27,532 nucleotides of DNA from CAYMCQ01 sp964389025 (GCA_964389025.1 CAYMCQ010000056.1:1-27532), one strand, 5' to 3'; counted from the stretch's first letter, positions 14,799 to 22,715 are shown. The notes: generated by a model from the letters alone, not told the origin. Numbers and translations: made by a program.

Positions 14799-15485
14799 TT
14801 AACGAATCCGCGAATAATCCACATCTAAAATCTCGTAGCGCCGCCAGTCGCCAAAATCGAAATGCCACCACTCGGTATCCAAACCTTTGAAGCCGTGCTT
14901 CTCCATGACGCGCTCAAGCAACTCGCGATTGCGGATCTGTTCCTCCGGCAAATCTTTGTAGCGGCGATGTGCCCTCTCCGTGAAATCATCATAAGTCGTG
15001 GGCATTGGCAACTCGCTGCGGTCTGAAAGCCGGATCAACGTCAGGTCAACCGCCGCGCCGCGATTGTGTCGCGAGCCTTTCTTCGGGTCGGCGACGTAAC
15101 CTTCGTGCGGATAAATCGCCCACATCTTTTTCTGCACCGAGAGCGGGCGGTAGCCGTCGAAAATCTTCAGGCCGAGTCCGCTCGCAGCTAATTCATTTTC
15201 CACCTCGCGCAATTTGTCCGCAGCCGCACGCCGCAAAAAACATTTTGCTGCGGGATAAAGCTGCTGGCTGGTGAAATTGTTCGTCGTCGCGTAGCGGATG
15301 TCCAAAACGATTCCGGGGATTTCTTTTTCGAGATCAACGAGTTCGTCGTCGTGGCGGCAGGAACAAAGGAGCGCCGCGATCGAGAGTGCGGCCAGCAATG
15401 CGAACGTTGAAGCGGGCTGAAGCCCGCGCTCCGGCGCGCGGCGTTCACGCCGCTTCAGCGTCCGATTAACACAATCGCGCATCAT
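14799..15485 (-). CDS. D-Ala-D-Ala dipeptidase (VanX family), lipoprotein
   Basis: Zinc dipeptidase of the VanX/DdpX group that hydrolyses D-alanyl-D-alanine; 228 residues from the ATG at 15485 (a second ATG follows at 15482). Metal and catalytic residues have family spacing: H140 and D147 in 'GSRHNRGAAVDL', E205 and H208 in 'TEWWHFDF', plus R113 in 'FDGYRPLSVQ'. 'DIRYATTNNFTSQQLY' is the usual N-terminal substrate region. A hydrophobic segment with a lipobox-like end at C43 (LCSC) suggests export as a lipoprotein, so cell-wall dipeptide recycling is more likely than vancomycin resistance; no vanH or vanA gene is nearby. Residues about 10-26, the n-region of the signal peptide, are encoded by a palindromic repeat. 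It starts 4 bases after the cytochrome gene ends. Confidence 0.92.
   Translation of the reverse strand: MMRDCVNRTLKRRERRAPERGLQPASTFALLAALSIAALLCSCRHDDELVDLEKEIPGIVLDIRYATTNNFTSQQLYPAAKCFLRRAAADKLREVENELAASGLGLKIFDGYRPLSVQKKMWAIYPHEGYVADPKKGSRHNRGAAVDLTLIRLSDRSELPMPTTYDDFTERAHRRYKDLPEEQIRNRELLERVMEKHGFKGLDTEWWHFDFGDWRRYEILDVDYSRIR
15408..15459. repeat. Cruciform-type palindromic element in the vanX signal region
   Basis: Two hairpins (15412-15418 with 15421-15427; 15438-15443 with 15448-15453) are enclosed by an outer 8-bp inverted pair (15408-15415 with 15450-15457). It is read in frame on the minus strand as an Arg-rich stretch (TLKRRERRAPERGLQPAS) before the hydrophobic core of the VanX-like lipoprotein signal. 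Confidence 0.87.
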
Positions 15486-15489
15486 TTGA

Positions 15490-16212
15490 TTACTTCGCCC
15501 CCTGCTCAATCCATTTCTTCATCAACTCCACCTGCTGCGGCTGCAATTTGTGTTTTTCTTTTTCAGGAATGTCGTCGTCCTTGCCGGCGATGATTGCGAC
15601 GAGCGGACTTTTCTCCGCGTTGCCCGGCAAAATCACTTTGCCGTAACCTTCGCCGCCTTTGAGCAAATCTTCTTTCGAATCCGCGCGGAAACCGCCTTTC
15701 TGTTGCGTCGCACCGTGACATTCGGCGCACGACGAATTGAAAATCGGCTGAATCTCCTTCGCGAAATCCACGAGCACGACCGGCTCTTTCTTTTGTTCCG
15801 GCCACGGCGCGCCCTGGTCAATCCACGCGCGGATGATTCCGATTTGCGCATCGGTCAGTGGCAAAACTTTTCCGGCGTCATCAGGCGGCGGCATCCGGTC
15901 TTCGCCGGCAATTGCCGGAACAAGCAAATGAACGAAACGGCTCTCCGCGCTTTTTCCGGGAACGATGTTTGGATCTTCCTGCCCTTTGATCGCCGCCTCC
16001 CGCGAGTCCATGCGATATTTCCCTTTTTGCTTTTCCGCGCCGTGACAATGAATGCAGCGCTCCTTGAAAATCGGCCAGATGTCATTTTCGAAGTCCGGCT
16101 TCTTCGTGGACGGCGGCGGAAGCTTGCCCACGTCAATTTTTTCTTTGGCTGAACAGATTGCAGCGAGGGCGCAAAAAACAAGGACGGCAGGGATTTGAAA
16201 TCTTTTTTTCAT
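15490..16212 (-). CDS. Secreted protein with two cytochrome c domains
   Basis: 240 residues from the ATG at 16212 (MKKRFQIPAVLVFCALAAICSA, a clear signal peptide). The frame is open further upstream to 16398 but that part has no signal character. Two haem-binding sites are visible: CIHCH at residues 53-57 and CAECH at 162-166. Each follows a '(F)-x-x-(D/E)-I-x-P-I-F' lead-in and precedes 'K-G-x-(Y/F)-R-x-D-S', the pattern of planctomycete-type cytochrome c (PSCyt1) domains. 'MPPPDDAGKVL' before 'IIRAWIDQGAPWP' supplies a possible Met ligand for the first haem. Periplasmic electron transfer is expected, with the partner unknown. It is the first gene of a tight minus-strand operon with the VanX-like gene and a DUF6941-like gene, and is divergent from the GH42 gene. 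Confidence 0.9.
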   Translation of the reverse strand: MKKRFQIPAVLVFCALAAICSAKEKIDVGKLPPPSTKKPDFENDIWPIFKERCIHCHGAEKQKGKYRMDSREAAIKGQEDPNIVPGKSAESRFVHLLVPAIAGEDRMPPPDDAGKVLPLTDAQIGIIRAWIDQGAPWPEQKKEPVVLVDFAKEIQPIFNSSCAECHGATQQKGGFRADSKEDLLKGGEGYGKVILPGNAEKSPLVAIIAGKDDDIPEKEKHKLQPQQVELMKKWIEQGAK

Positions 16213-16438
16213 GGATGAACGACGCTGGAACGTAACCAGTTCATTCAACACTGCCAAGCGGAGTTTCATTGAAATCCGTCTGGTGAAAATGATTCCACGC
16301 ATGAAGGCAATCGCGCAAGCCCGGCGAAATGCTGGAAAGGCGATGGACTTTTGGTTTTGATTCAGCCCGCGACTTTTCCATTGCGCCGTTCGTTTCAACG
16401 TTTAAAGTGGACTCGGAAGCCGGTCAACAAAATGCGTT

Positions 16439-18502
16439 ATGTATTTCGGCGTTGATTATTATCCCGAGGAGTGGGTTTACCCTTACGGCGGCACTGCCGA
16501 CAAACCGGAGGCCGAGTGGGAGCGCGACGCGGAGTTGATGGCCGCCGCCGGCATCAACGTCGCGCGCATCGGCGAATTTGTCTGGGGCATCTGCGAGCGC
16601 GAAGAGGGCAAATACGATTTCGCGTGGCTCAAGCGCATCATGGACATCATGGGCAAGGCCGGAATCAAAATCGTCCTCGCCACGCCCACCGCCGCGCCGC
16701 CGCTTTGGCTCACTCAAAAGCATCCTGAGATTCTTCCGCTCGACGACCGCGGCCTGAAAAAAAATGAAGGCACACGCCACGCCGTCTGCCTCAACTCGGA
16801 CGTGTTCTGGAATTACTCGAAAAAAATCGTCACCGCGATGGCGAACGCCGTCGGCAAACACCCTCAAGTCATCGCGTGGCAGATTGACAGCGGCATCGGC
16901 GGCTACAAAACGGAGTTTGCTTTCAACGAAGACACGCGCCGCGAATGGCACCTTTATCTGGAGCAAAAATACGAAACGGTTGAAAAATTAAATCAATGTC
17001 TCGGCCTCCATTCTGGAGGACAACTCGTGACCGCGTGGAACCAGGTTCCGATGCCGCTGGCCGCGCCCGCGCCGCACAATCCCGCGCTCGTGCTGGACTG
17101 GATGCGTTTTTGCAGCGACACCATAGTGGCGTTCGTGAAAATGCAGGCGGATATTTTGCGCGAACTGACGCCGGACGCGCTGCTCACCACAAATCTTCGC
17201 GCGCTCACGCGCCGCTTCGATCATTTTGACATCGCGAGCAACCTTGATTTCGTCTCCGCCGAGAGCAACGCGGCGGCCAAGGCAAAATCATCCGCGCTTG
17301 CCTGCGACATTGACATTCTTCGCTCGCTGAAAAAGACGGACATCAAAACGCCGGACGGCGAAGATGGCTTTTGGGTCATCGAACAGAAAGCCGGCCAGGT
17401 GAATTGGGAAGAAGCAAATTCACTGGTTCGTCCGGGGATGCTTCGACTCTTCACGTATCAACTGCTGTCGCGCGGCGCGACCGGAATTCTTTACTATCGC
17501 TGGCGTCAGCCGCGCATCGGCAATGAAAAATTTTACGGCGCAGTCCTCCCGCATCACGTTCACAAGGACAATCGCGTCTATAAAGAAATCGCGCATCTCG
17601 GCGAGGAAATGAAACTTCTCGCGCCCGCCCTGAAAGGAACAAAGGTCGTCACCGAAGTTGCGATCCTTTACAGCCATGAGAACGATTGGATGCTTCAGCA
17701 GCCAAACCAGCCGAACAAAAATTTCAGCCTGCGCGAACATCTCCAGCTTTTCTACAACGCGCTCCACGACCGCAACGTCCCCGTGGATTTCGCGCGGCCA
17801 AGCGAAGATTTGTCGCGTTACAAAATTGTTTTCGCGCCGTCGCTTCATTTGATTTCCGGCGGCGAAGTTGACCGGCTGAAACTTTTCGTCCAGAACGGCG
17901 GCACGCTCGTCGCGACGTTCAACACCGGCCTTGTGGACGCGCACGGCATCGCGTCGGACACGGGATTTCCGCGCGACATGACCGATCTGTTCGGCATGGA
18001 AGTTTTGGAATTCGATCCGCTGCCGCCCGGCGAAGAAAATCATCTGACTTTCAAAGGCGCGTTTCCCACGAGCCACCTTCATCCCGCGCGCGTCTGGTGC
18101 GACATCATCGAGCCGACGAAGGAATGTCAGGTGCTCGCGGCTTACGCAAAAGATTTTTACGCGGGCAAACCGGCGATGACGATGAACACGTTTGGCCTCG
18201 GCAAGGCGATTTACATCGGCACGATGAGCCACCAGTATTTTTATCATGACCTCGTGACGTGGCTGCGGCAACTGGCCGGGATGAATCCGCTCCTGAAAGT
18301 CCCTGAAAACGTCGAGGTCAGCATGAGGCAGCGCGAGGACACGCGGGTTTACTTTTTGCTGAACCACCAGCAGTCGCCGGTGCGCATCCAGTTCTACAAG
18401 CCGATGCATGACTTCCTCACCGGCAACAACATCACCGGCAACTACGATCTGCCGGCGCACGGTGTGCTCGTGCTCGACGAGCATCCCAAGACGCCGCACT
18501 GA
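16439..18502 (+). CDS. GH42 beta-galactosidase family protein, atypical active site
   Basis: 687 residues, the normal GH42 length. The N-terminal TIM barrel begins 'FGVDYYPEEW', continues with 'AGINVARIGEFVWG', 'FAWLKRIMDIMGKAGIKIVLATPTAAPPLWL' and 'HPQVIAWQID'. Domain B (trimerisation, 'VAILYSHENDWMLQQPNQPN') and the C-terminal beta domain follow. The nucleophile is present as E315 in 'FWVIEQKAGQVNW'. The acid/base residue is not: the family has WQ-(I/V)-(D/S)-N-E, but here residues 148-154 read 'QIDSGIG', with Ser151-Gly152 in place of Asn-Glu. The protein may use another residue, act on a special substrate, or be non-hydrolytic. No signal peptide, so probably cytosolic. The 226-base divergent region upstream holds no obvious promoter or regulator site. 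Confidence 0.9.
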   Translation: MYFGVDYYPEEWVYPYGGTADKPEAEWERDAELMAAAGINVARIGEFVWGICEREEGKYDFAWLKRIMDIMGKAGIKIVLATPTAAPPLWLTQKHPEILPLDDRGLKKNEGTRHAVCLNSDVFWNYSKKIVTAMANAVGKHPQVIAWQIDSGIGGYKTEFAFNEDTRREWHLYLEQKYETVEKLNQCLGLHSGGQLVTAWNQVPMPLAAPAPHNPALVLDWMRFCSDTIVAFVKMQADILRELTPDALLTTNLRALTRRFDHFDIASNLDFVSAESNAAAKAKSSALACDIDILRSLKKTDIKTPDGEDGFWVIEQKAGQVNWEEANSLVRPGMLRLFTYQLLSRGATGILYYRWRQPRIGNEKFYGAVLPHHVHKDNRVYKEIAHLGEEMKLLAPALKGTKVVTEVAILYSHENDWMLQQPNQPNKNFSLREHLQLFYNALHDRNVPVDFARPSEDLSRYKIVFAPSLHLISGGEVDRLKLFVQNGGTLVATFNTGLVDAHGIASDTGFPRDMTDLFGMEVLEFDPLPPGEENHLTFKGAFPTSHLHPARVWCDIIEPTKECQVLAAYAKDFYAGKPAMTMNTFGLGKAIYIGTMSHQYFYHDLVTWLRQLAGMNPLLKVPENVEVSMRQREDTRVYFLLNHQQSPVRIQFYKPMHDFLTGNNITGNYDLPAHGVLVLDEHPKTPH

Positions 18503-18503
18503 G

Positions 18504-18538
18504 ATTTATGATTTACGATTTACGATTTACGATTTACG
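18504..18538. repeat. ATTTACG heptamer array, five units
   Basis: Five head-to-tail 7-base units (the first is ATTTATG) directly after the GH42 stop codon and 23 bases before the dciA-like gene. Such heptamer arrays are dispersed in many genomes. No regulatory role can be inferred. Confidence 0.9.
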
Positions 18539-18560
18539 CGATTCGTGAATCCCAGAAACC

Positions 18561-19007
18561 GTGACGACTCGCCGCAAGTCTGGCAGCGCGCCTGCCAAAC
18601 CAAATCTTCCGGCGGAAAAGAAGTTTTATCTTGGCCGCCCAAAATTTTCGGCGCGCGCGCGCGTGCTGGCCGAATGGCGCGGAGTTGATTTGAGCGGCGA
18701 AGAAATCGCGCGGAAGGCCAGCGCCAAAAAAGTTTCCGACCTGATGCCCGGCCTCCTGTCCGACCTTCGCATTGACCGCCGTCGCGCGGAAGCCGAAGTC
18801 GTGAAAGTCTGGAACAACTTGCTCGATCCCGTCATCGTTTCCCACGCGCAACCGACCGGCCTGCGCAACGGCACTTTGTTCGTCACGGTGGACAGCAACG
18901 TGTGGCTCAGTGAAATCGTCCGCTACCGGCGCAAGGAGATTCTGGATCGCCTTCAGCACAGCTTTGGCAAAGAGACGATTGCGAAGATTTCGTTTCGCGT
19001 CGGTTGA
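18561..19007 (+). CDS. DciA-like protein (DUF721)
   Basis: 148 residues from a GTG at 18561. The C-terminal half has the DUF721/DciA pattern: 'VVKVWNNLLDPVIVSHAQPTGLRNGTLFVTVDSNVWLSEI' region followed by 'YRRKEILDRLQHSFGKETIAKISFRVG', the KH-like fold of DciA. In bacteria lacking DnaC/DnaI loaders, DciA recruits or loads the replicative helicase DnaB at the origin. The N-terminal 60 residues are basic and poorly conserved, as expected. It lies between the GH42 gene and the U32 gene, both on the same strand; the U32 start is 54 bases downstream so these two may be cotranscribed. The family call is secure; the exact role is taken from the family. Confidence 0.88.
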   Translation: MTTRRKSGSAPAKPNLPAEKKFYLGRPKFSARARVLAEWRGVDLSGEEIARKASAKKVSDLMPGLLSDLRIDRRRAEAEVVKVWNNLLDPVIVSHAQPTGLRNGTLFVTVDSNVWLSEIVRYRRKEILDRLQHSFGKETIAKISFRVG

Positions 19008-19061
19008 ATCAGCAAACTTCAATTTGTTTCCCGCCGCGCGCGTGATAACCTGTCCGCTCGC

Positions 19062-21710
19062 ATGGTCGAAACTGAAAATCCATTGGCTATTGGCGATCGG
19101 CAATCGGCGATCCGCCTGCCGGAACTGCTCGCGCCTGCCGGCGATTGGGACTGCGCCAAAGCCGCCGTCGAAAACGGCGCGGACGCGATTTATTTCGGCC
19201 TTGAGAAATTCAACGCCCGGATGCGCGCGCACAATTTCACCGAGGCCGATCTGCCGAAGCTGATGGAATTTCTGCACAGGCGCGGCGTGAAAGGCTACGT
19301 CACGTTCAACACGCTGGTTTTCGAAAACGAACTTGCCGATGCGGAAAAATACTTGCGGACGATCATTTCGTCAGGTGTTGACGCGGCGATCGTGCAGGAT
19401 GTTGGAATCTGCCGGTTGATCCGCGAGTTGTCGCCAGATTTTCCGATCCACGCCTCGACGCAGATGACCGTCACGAGCGCAGGCGGTGTGGAGTTCGCAA
19501 AAGAGCTTAGCTGCAATCTGGTCGTGCTTGCACGGGAATGTTCGATCAAGGAGATTGAGAAGATTCAAAGTAGTCAGTGTTCAGTAGTCAGTGTTCAGTC
19601 CGGGAAAGCCGACTCACTGAATACTGAACACTGTCCTACTGAATACTTCCCCCTTCCCCTCGAAGTTTTCATCCACGGCGCATTGTGCGTCGCCTACTCC
19701 GGCCAATGCCTGACGAGCGAAGCGCTCGGTGGCCGCTCCGCAAATCGCGGCGAGTGCGCGCAGGCTTGCCGGATGCCTTACGAACTGATTTCGGACGGCA
19801 AACAAGTTCCGCTCGGCGATAAAAGATATTTGCTCAGTCCGCAAGACCTCGCTGGGCTTGAAGTATTGCCGGAACTGGTTCGCGCCGGAGTTGCATCGTT
19901 GAAAATCGAAGGCCGTCTCAAGGCTCCGGAATACGTGGCGAACATAACGAGGATTTACCGGCAGGCGCTGGACAAACTGGTTTCGGAGGGCGGAGTTCCA
20001 CGACGCCCTGACATTTCGGGCAAAAATAATTTGGGCGTCGCGGAGCTCCGCCCTCCGAGAGAACGTTACGAAATGGAGATGGCCTTCTCGCGCGGGCTTT
20101 ACACCGGCTGGTTTGGCGGCAGCAACAACCAGAAACTTGTCCATGCGCGGTTTGGAAAAAAGCGCGGAGTCTTTCTCGGCGAAGTCAGCCGCATCCAGAA
20201 CGAGCGTGTTTCCATAAAACTATTGGCTCCGCTCAAGCCGGGCGACGGCGTGGTGTTTGACGCCGGGCATCCCGATCAGGACGAGGAAGGCGGACGGATC
20301 TACACGCTTGAAGGTCGCGGCGCGGAAACGTGGCTTGGCTTTGGATACGGCGATATTGAGTTCAGCCGCGTTCACATCGGCGACAAGTTGTGGAAAACCG
20401 ACGACCCGGAATTGAATCGCCGCTTGCGCCAGAGTTTCAACGGCGACGCGCCGAAATTTCAACAGCCGATCGAAATGGAAGTCCACGGCGCAATCGGCAG
20501 GCCACTCACACTCGTCGCGCGGGATGAGCCCGGCCACGTTGTTCGCGTTGATTCCGCAATGCCGCTGGCGCGGGCGGAAAAGCAACCGCTTACGACGGAG
20601 AAACTCCGCGAGCAGCTCGGACGGCTCGGCGGAACGCCGTTCAAACTTGGCGAATTGAAAAATTTTCTGGCGGGCGAAGTTATGTTGCCGGTCAGTGAAC
20701 TAAACCGTTTGCGGCGCGAGGTTGCGACAGAGTTGGAAAATCTGCGCGCGCAGCCGGGGCGGTGGACGCTTCAACAATCGTCGGAGGGACGAGTTACACG
20801 AGTCCCAAATATTCTGGAGTCAGGGGCTCGTGTAACTCGCCCCTCCGAGACTGGGTTGATCGTCCTCGTCCGCAACCTGCCGCAATTGGAAGCAGCGCTG
20901 AAGTGCGACGTGGAAACCATTTATTGCGAGTTCGAGAACCCAAAGAAATATCGCGACGCCGTCGCTCTGGTTCGATCTCGTCACTCGTCACCCGCCACCC
21001 GTCACTCCATCTTCGTCGCTCCGCCGCGCATCTTCAAAACGGGCGAGGAATGGATTTTGAAACAGGTCCGCTCGTGCGATGCCGACGGTTATCTGATCCG
21101 CAATTACGACCACCTGAAGTTTTTCGAGAACGACCGCCGCATCGGAGATTATTCCCTGAACGTGGCGAATTCCTTGTGCGCGGACTACTTCAAAAATAAA
21201 TTTGGGCTGGAGCGCGTCACGGCTTCCTACGATTTGAATTTTCAACAGCTTGAAGCGTTGCTGCGCGGCGCGCCACCGGAATGGTTCGAGGTGACGATTC
21301 ACCAGCACATGCCGATGTTTCACATGGAGCATTGCGTGTTTTGCGCGTTTCTCACGAACGGCACGGATTACACGAACTGCGGCCGTCCGTGCGACGTTCG
21401 TGACCTGAAACTGCGCGACCGCGTGGGCGCGGAGCATCCGGTGAAGGCGGACATCGGCTGTCGCAACACGGTTTTCCAATCCCTCGCGCAGACCGGCGCG
21501 GAATACGTGGAACGGATGATGGCGCTGGGCGTGAAATATTTCCGCATCGAGTTCGTGAATGAAACGCCGGAACGGGTTGCGCAAACGATCTCAAGATACC
21601 ATCAGCTTTTGCGCGGAGAAATCTCTGGAGCGCACTTGTGGCGCGAATTGAAATTGTTCAACCAGCTTGGCGTGACGCGCGGGCAAATCGCGGGGACTGA
21701 GAATCGTTGA
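19062..21710 (+). CDS. U32 family protein (RlhA-like), repeat-laden
   Basis: 882-residue member of the U32 'peptidase' family; characterised relatives (RlhA, TrhP) are RNA-hydroxylating Fe-S proteins rather than proteases. 'LPELLAPAGDWDCAKAAVENGADAIYFGL' begins the first barrel, and the U32 signature 'EVFIHGALCVAYSGQCLTS' with C209, C216, C232 and C236 follows. A DUF3656-like middle ('GVFLGEVSRIQNERVSI') comes next. A second barrel-like half ends with another Cys cluster ('HMEHCVFC', 'CGRPCDV', residues about 758-781), so the protein probably binds two Fe-S centres. Three palindromic elements are translated in frame at residues about 170-196, 308-333 and 574-596; a GTCACTC heptamer run and a short repeat near the N-terminus add more. 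The frame is open throughout, so function is likely kept. Confidence 0.92.
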   Translation: MVETENPLAIGDRQSAIRLPELLAPAGDWDCAKAAVENGADAIYFGLEKFNARMRAHNFTEADLPKLMEFLHRRGVKGYVTFNTLVFENELADAEKYLRTIISSGVDAAIVQDVGICRLIRELSPDFPIHASTQMTVTSAGGVEFAKELSCNLVVLARECSIKEIEKIQSSQCSVVSVQSGKADSLNTEHCPTEYFPLPLEVFIHGALCVAYSGQCLTSEALGGRSANRGECAQACRMPYELISDGKQVPLGDKRYLLSPQDLAGLEVLPELVRAGVASLKIEGRLKAPEYVANITRIYRQALDKLVSEGGVPRRPDISGKNNLGVAELRPPRERYEMEMAFSRGLYTGWFGGSNNQKLVHARFGKKRGVFLGEVSRIQNERVSIKLLAPLKPGDGVVFDAGHPDQDEEGGRIYTLEGRGAETWLGFGYGDIEFSRVHIGDKLWKTDDPELNRRLRQSFNGDAPKFQQPIEMEVHGAIGRPLTLVARDEPGHVVRVDSAMPLARAEKQPLTTEKLREQLGRLGGTPFKLGELKNFLAGEVMLPVSELNRLRREVATELENLRAQPGRWTLQQSSEGRVTRVPNILESGARVTRPSETGLIVLVRNLPQLEAALKCDVETIYCEFENPKKYRDAVALVRSRHSSPATRHSIFVAPPRIFKTGEEWILKQVRSCDADGYLIRNYDHLKFFENDRRIGDYSLNVANSLCADYFKNKFGLERVTASYDLNFQQLEALLRGAPPEWFEVTIHQHMPMFHMEHCVFCAFLTNGTDYTNCGRPCDVRDLKLRDRVGAEHPVKADIGCRNTVFQSLAQTGAEYVERMMALGVKYFRIEFVNETPERVAQTISRYHQLLRGEISGAHLWRELKLFNQLGVTRGQIAGTENR
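19083..19113. repeat. Short ATCGGC-type repeat near the U32 N-terminus
   Basis: Tandem-like 'GGCGATCGGCAATCGGCGAT' run encoding residues about 8-17 (AIGDRQSAIR), just before the conserved LPELLAPAGDW. It looks like a dispersed simple repeat, but the arms are short and chance cannot be excluded. Confidence 0.4.
19569..19647. repeat. In-frame repeat in U32 gene (CAGTGTTCAGTA family)
   Basis: Two perfect 14-base direct units (19569-19582, 19583-19596) followed after about 20 bases by an inverted, imperfect copy (19616-19647). It encodes residues about 170-196 ('SSQCSVVSVQS ... NTEHCPTEYF') between the first barrel's 'SIKEIEKI' and the conserved 'PLEVFIHGALC'. The frame is maintained. Confidence 0.88.
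19983..20058. repeat. In-frame palindromic element 1 of a 26-bp-arm family (U32 gene)
   Basis: Arms 19983-20008 and 20033-20058 are inverted copies with 24 of 26 positions matching. The left arm starts exactly on a codon boundary and reads SEGGVPRRP; the right arm reads through VAELRPPR. Its arm matches that of the element at 20781 at about 21 of 26 positions. Confidence 0.92.
20781..20848. repeat. In-frame palindromic element 2 of the 26-bp-arm family (U32 gene)
   Basis: Arms 20781-20806 and 20823-20848 are inverted copies with 24 of 26 positions matching. It is in the same codon phase as the element at 19983 (TCG GAG GG...) and reads SEGRVTRVP ... GARVTRPSE. It joins the DUF3656-like region to the second U32-like half. 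Confidence 0.92.
20980..21007. repeat. GTCACTC/GTCACCC heptamer run in U32 gene
   Basis: Four 7-base units (20980, 20987, 20994, 21001) with one or two changes between units, encoding a Ser/His/Pro-rich stretch (RHSSPATRHS) in a loop before 'IFVAPPRIF'. The 28-base length is not a multiple of three, so any expansion must have been compensated. Confidence 0.8.
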
Positions 21711-21719
21711 GGTCGCGTT

Positions 21720-22715
21720 TCAGGCGGTCCGGCGAGCTGACAATTGCTTCGCCAGCCGGATCGCCGCGCTCATGGAAGACGGATTCGCTTTGTTTTGTCC
21801 TGCGATGTCGTAAGCCGTGCCGTGGTCGGGCGAGGTGCGGATGAACGGCAGGCCAAGAGTCCAGTTCACACCGGTCTCGAACGCGACCATTTTCATCGGA
21901 CACAAACCTTGATCATGATACATCGCCACGACGGCGTCATAGCCTCTGCGATAAGCGTAATAAAAAAGCGCATCCGCTGCGAATGGGCCGTGAGCGTCCA
22001 GATTTTTTCCCTGCGCGGCGCGGACTGCGGGAGAAATGATTTTGATTTCTTCATCGCCGATTTCGCCGCCTTCGCCCGCGTGCGGATTCAACCCGCACAC
22101 GCCGATTTTCGCGCGCGGCAAACCAAGATCGCGGCAGGCTTGGGACGCAAGTTCGATGACCATCTCAATTTTTTCCTGGCTCAAATGTTCGCTCACGAGT
22201 TTGAGCGGAACGTGCGCGGTCGCCAGCACAACGCGCAGCCAACGGCCCCGGTCATCATGGCCAAGCAGCATCATCGCTGTTCTCTGTGCCCCGGCGAGGT
22301 GCGAAAGAAATTCCGTCTGGCCGACGAACGGTTCGCCGGAACGGATGATCGTCTCTTTGTTGACCGGCGCGGTGACAAGTCCGTCCAATTCGTGGCGCAG
22401 ACATCGCTGCGCTCCATCCCTGAGCCACGCCACGGCTGCCCGCGCGGCTGCGGGCGAGCCGGCGGTCAAATTTTCCGGCAACGGTTCAGCCAGCGGATTG
22501 CACAGAAAAAATCTACCCACGTCATCCTTGCCGCCGTAAGTTTGGAGCGGCAGTTGAAGGCCGAGTTGCTGATTGAGTTTGCGCGCGTAACCCGGGTCGC
22601 CGATGAGGAGGTAACGGAGGCCATCAGTTGGCGCTTCCGCCGCGAGCGCTTTGAGCGTGACTTCCGGCCCGATGCCGGTGACGTCACCGAGTGAAATGCC
22701 GATCCAGCCGGTCAT
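21720..22715 (-). CDS. pdxA: 4-hydroxythreonine-4-phosphate dehydrogenase
   Basis: Pyridoxal-phosphate synthesis: NAD-dependent oxidation and decarboxylation of 4-phosphohydroxy-L-threonine. 331 residues from the ATG at 22715 (MTGWIGISLGDVTGIGPEV); a GTG 10 codons upstream is less likely because it lies in a hairpin. Family motifs: 'GISLGDVTGIGPE', 'GLVTAPVNKE', 'GQTEFLSHLAG', the metal-binding His in 'ATAHVPL', 'GLNPHAGEGG' and 'AMYHDQGLCPMKM', then 'TLGLPFIRTSPDHGTAYDIAG'. All three metal-site His are in place. It follows the surA homologue on the same strand after 40 bases, reproducing the surA-pdxA order known from proteobacteria. It is convergent with the U32 gene, with 9 bases between the stops. 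Confidence 0.97.
   Translation of the reverse strand: MTGWIGISLGDVTGIGPEVTLKALAAEAPTDGLRYLLIGDPGYARKLNQQLGLQLPLQTYGGKDDVGRFFLCNPLAEPLPENLTAGSPAAARAAVAWLRDGAQRCLRHELDGLVTAPVNKETIIRSGEPFVGQTEFLSHLAGAQRTAMMLLGHDDRGRWLRVVLATAHVPLKLVSEHLSQEKIEMVIELASQACRDLGLPRAKIGVCGLNPHAGEGGEIGDEEIKIISPAVRAAQGKNLDAHGPFAADALFYYAYRRGYDAVVAMYHDQGLCPMKMVAFETGVNWTLGLPFIRTSPDHGTAYDIAGQNKANPSSMSAAIRLAKQLSARRTA

Noticed and set aside
14799..15485. Vancomycin-resistance dipeptidase
   Set aside because: Although VanX-family residues are complete, there is no vanH, vanA or vanRS nearby and it has a lipoprotein signal, so dipeptide recycling is more likely.
16213..16438. N-terminal extension of the cytochrome c gene (to 16398) or a small ORF in the divergent region
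   Set aside because: The extension lacks signal-peptide character, whereas the ATG at 16212 starts a textbook signal; no convincing small ORF or promoter was seen.
17420..18499. Minus-strand open frame of 359 codons opposite the GH42 gene
   Set aside because: GH42 domain motifs lie on the plus strand; the antisense product has no recognisable domain.
21744..22694. Plus-strand open frame of 316 codons opposite pdxA
   Set aside because: All PdxA motifs are on the minus strand; this is an antisense shadow.
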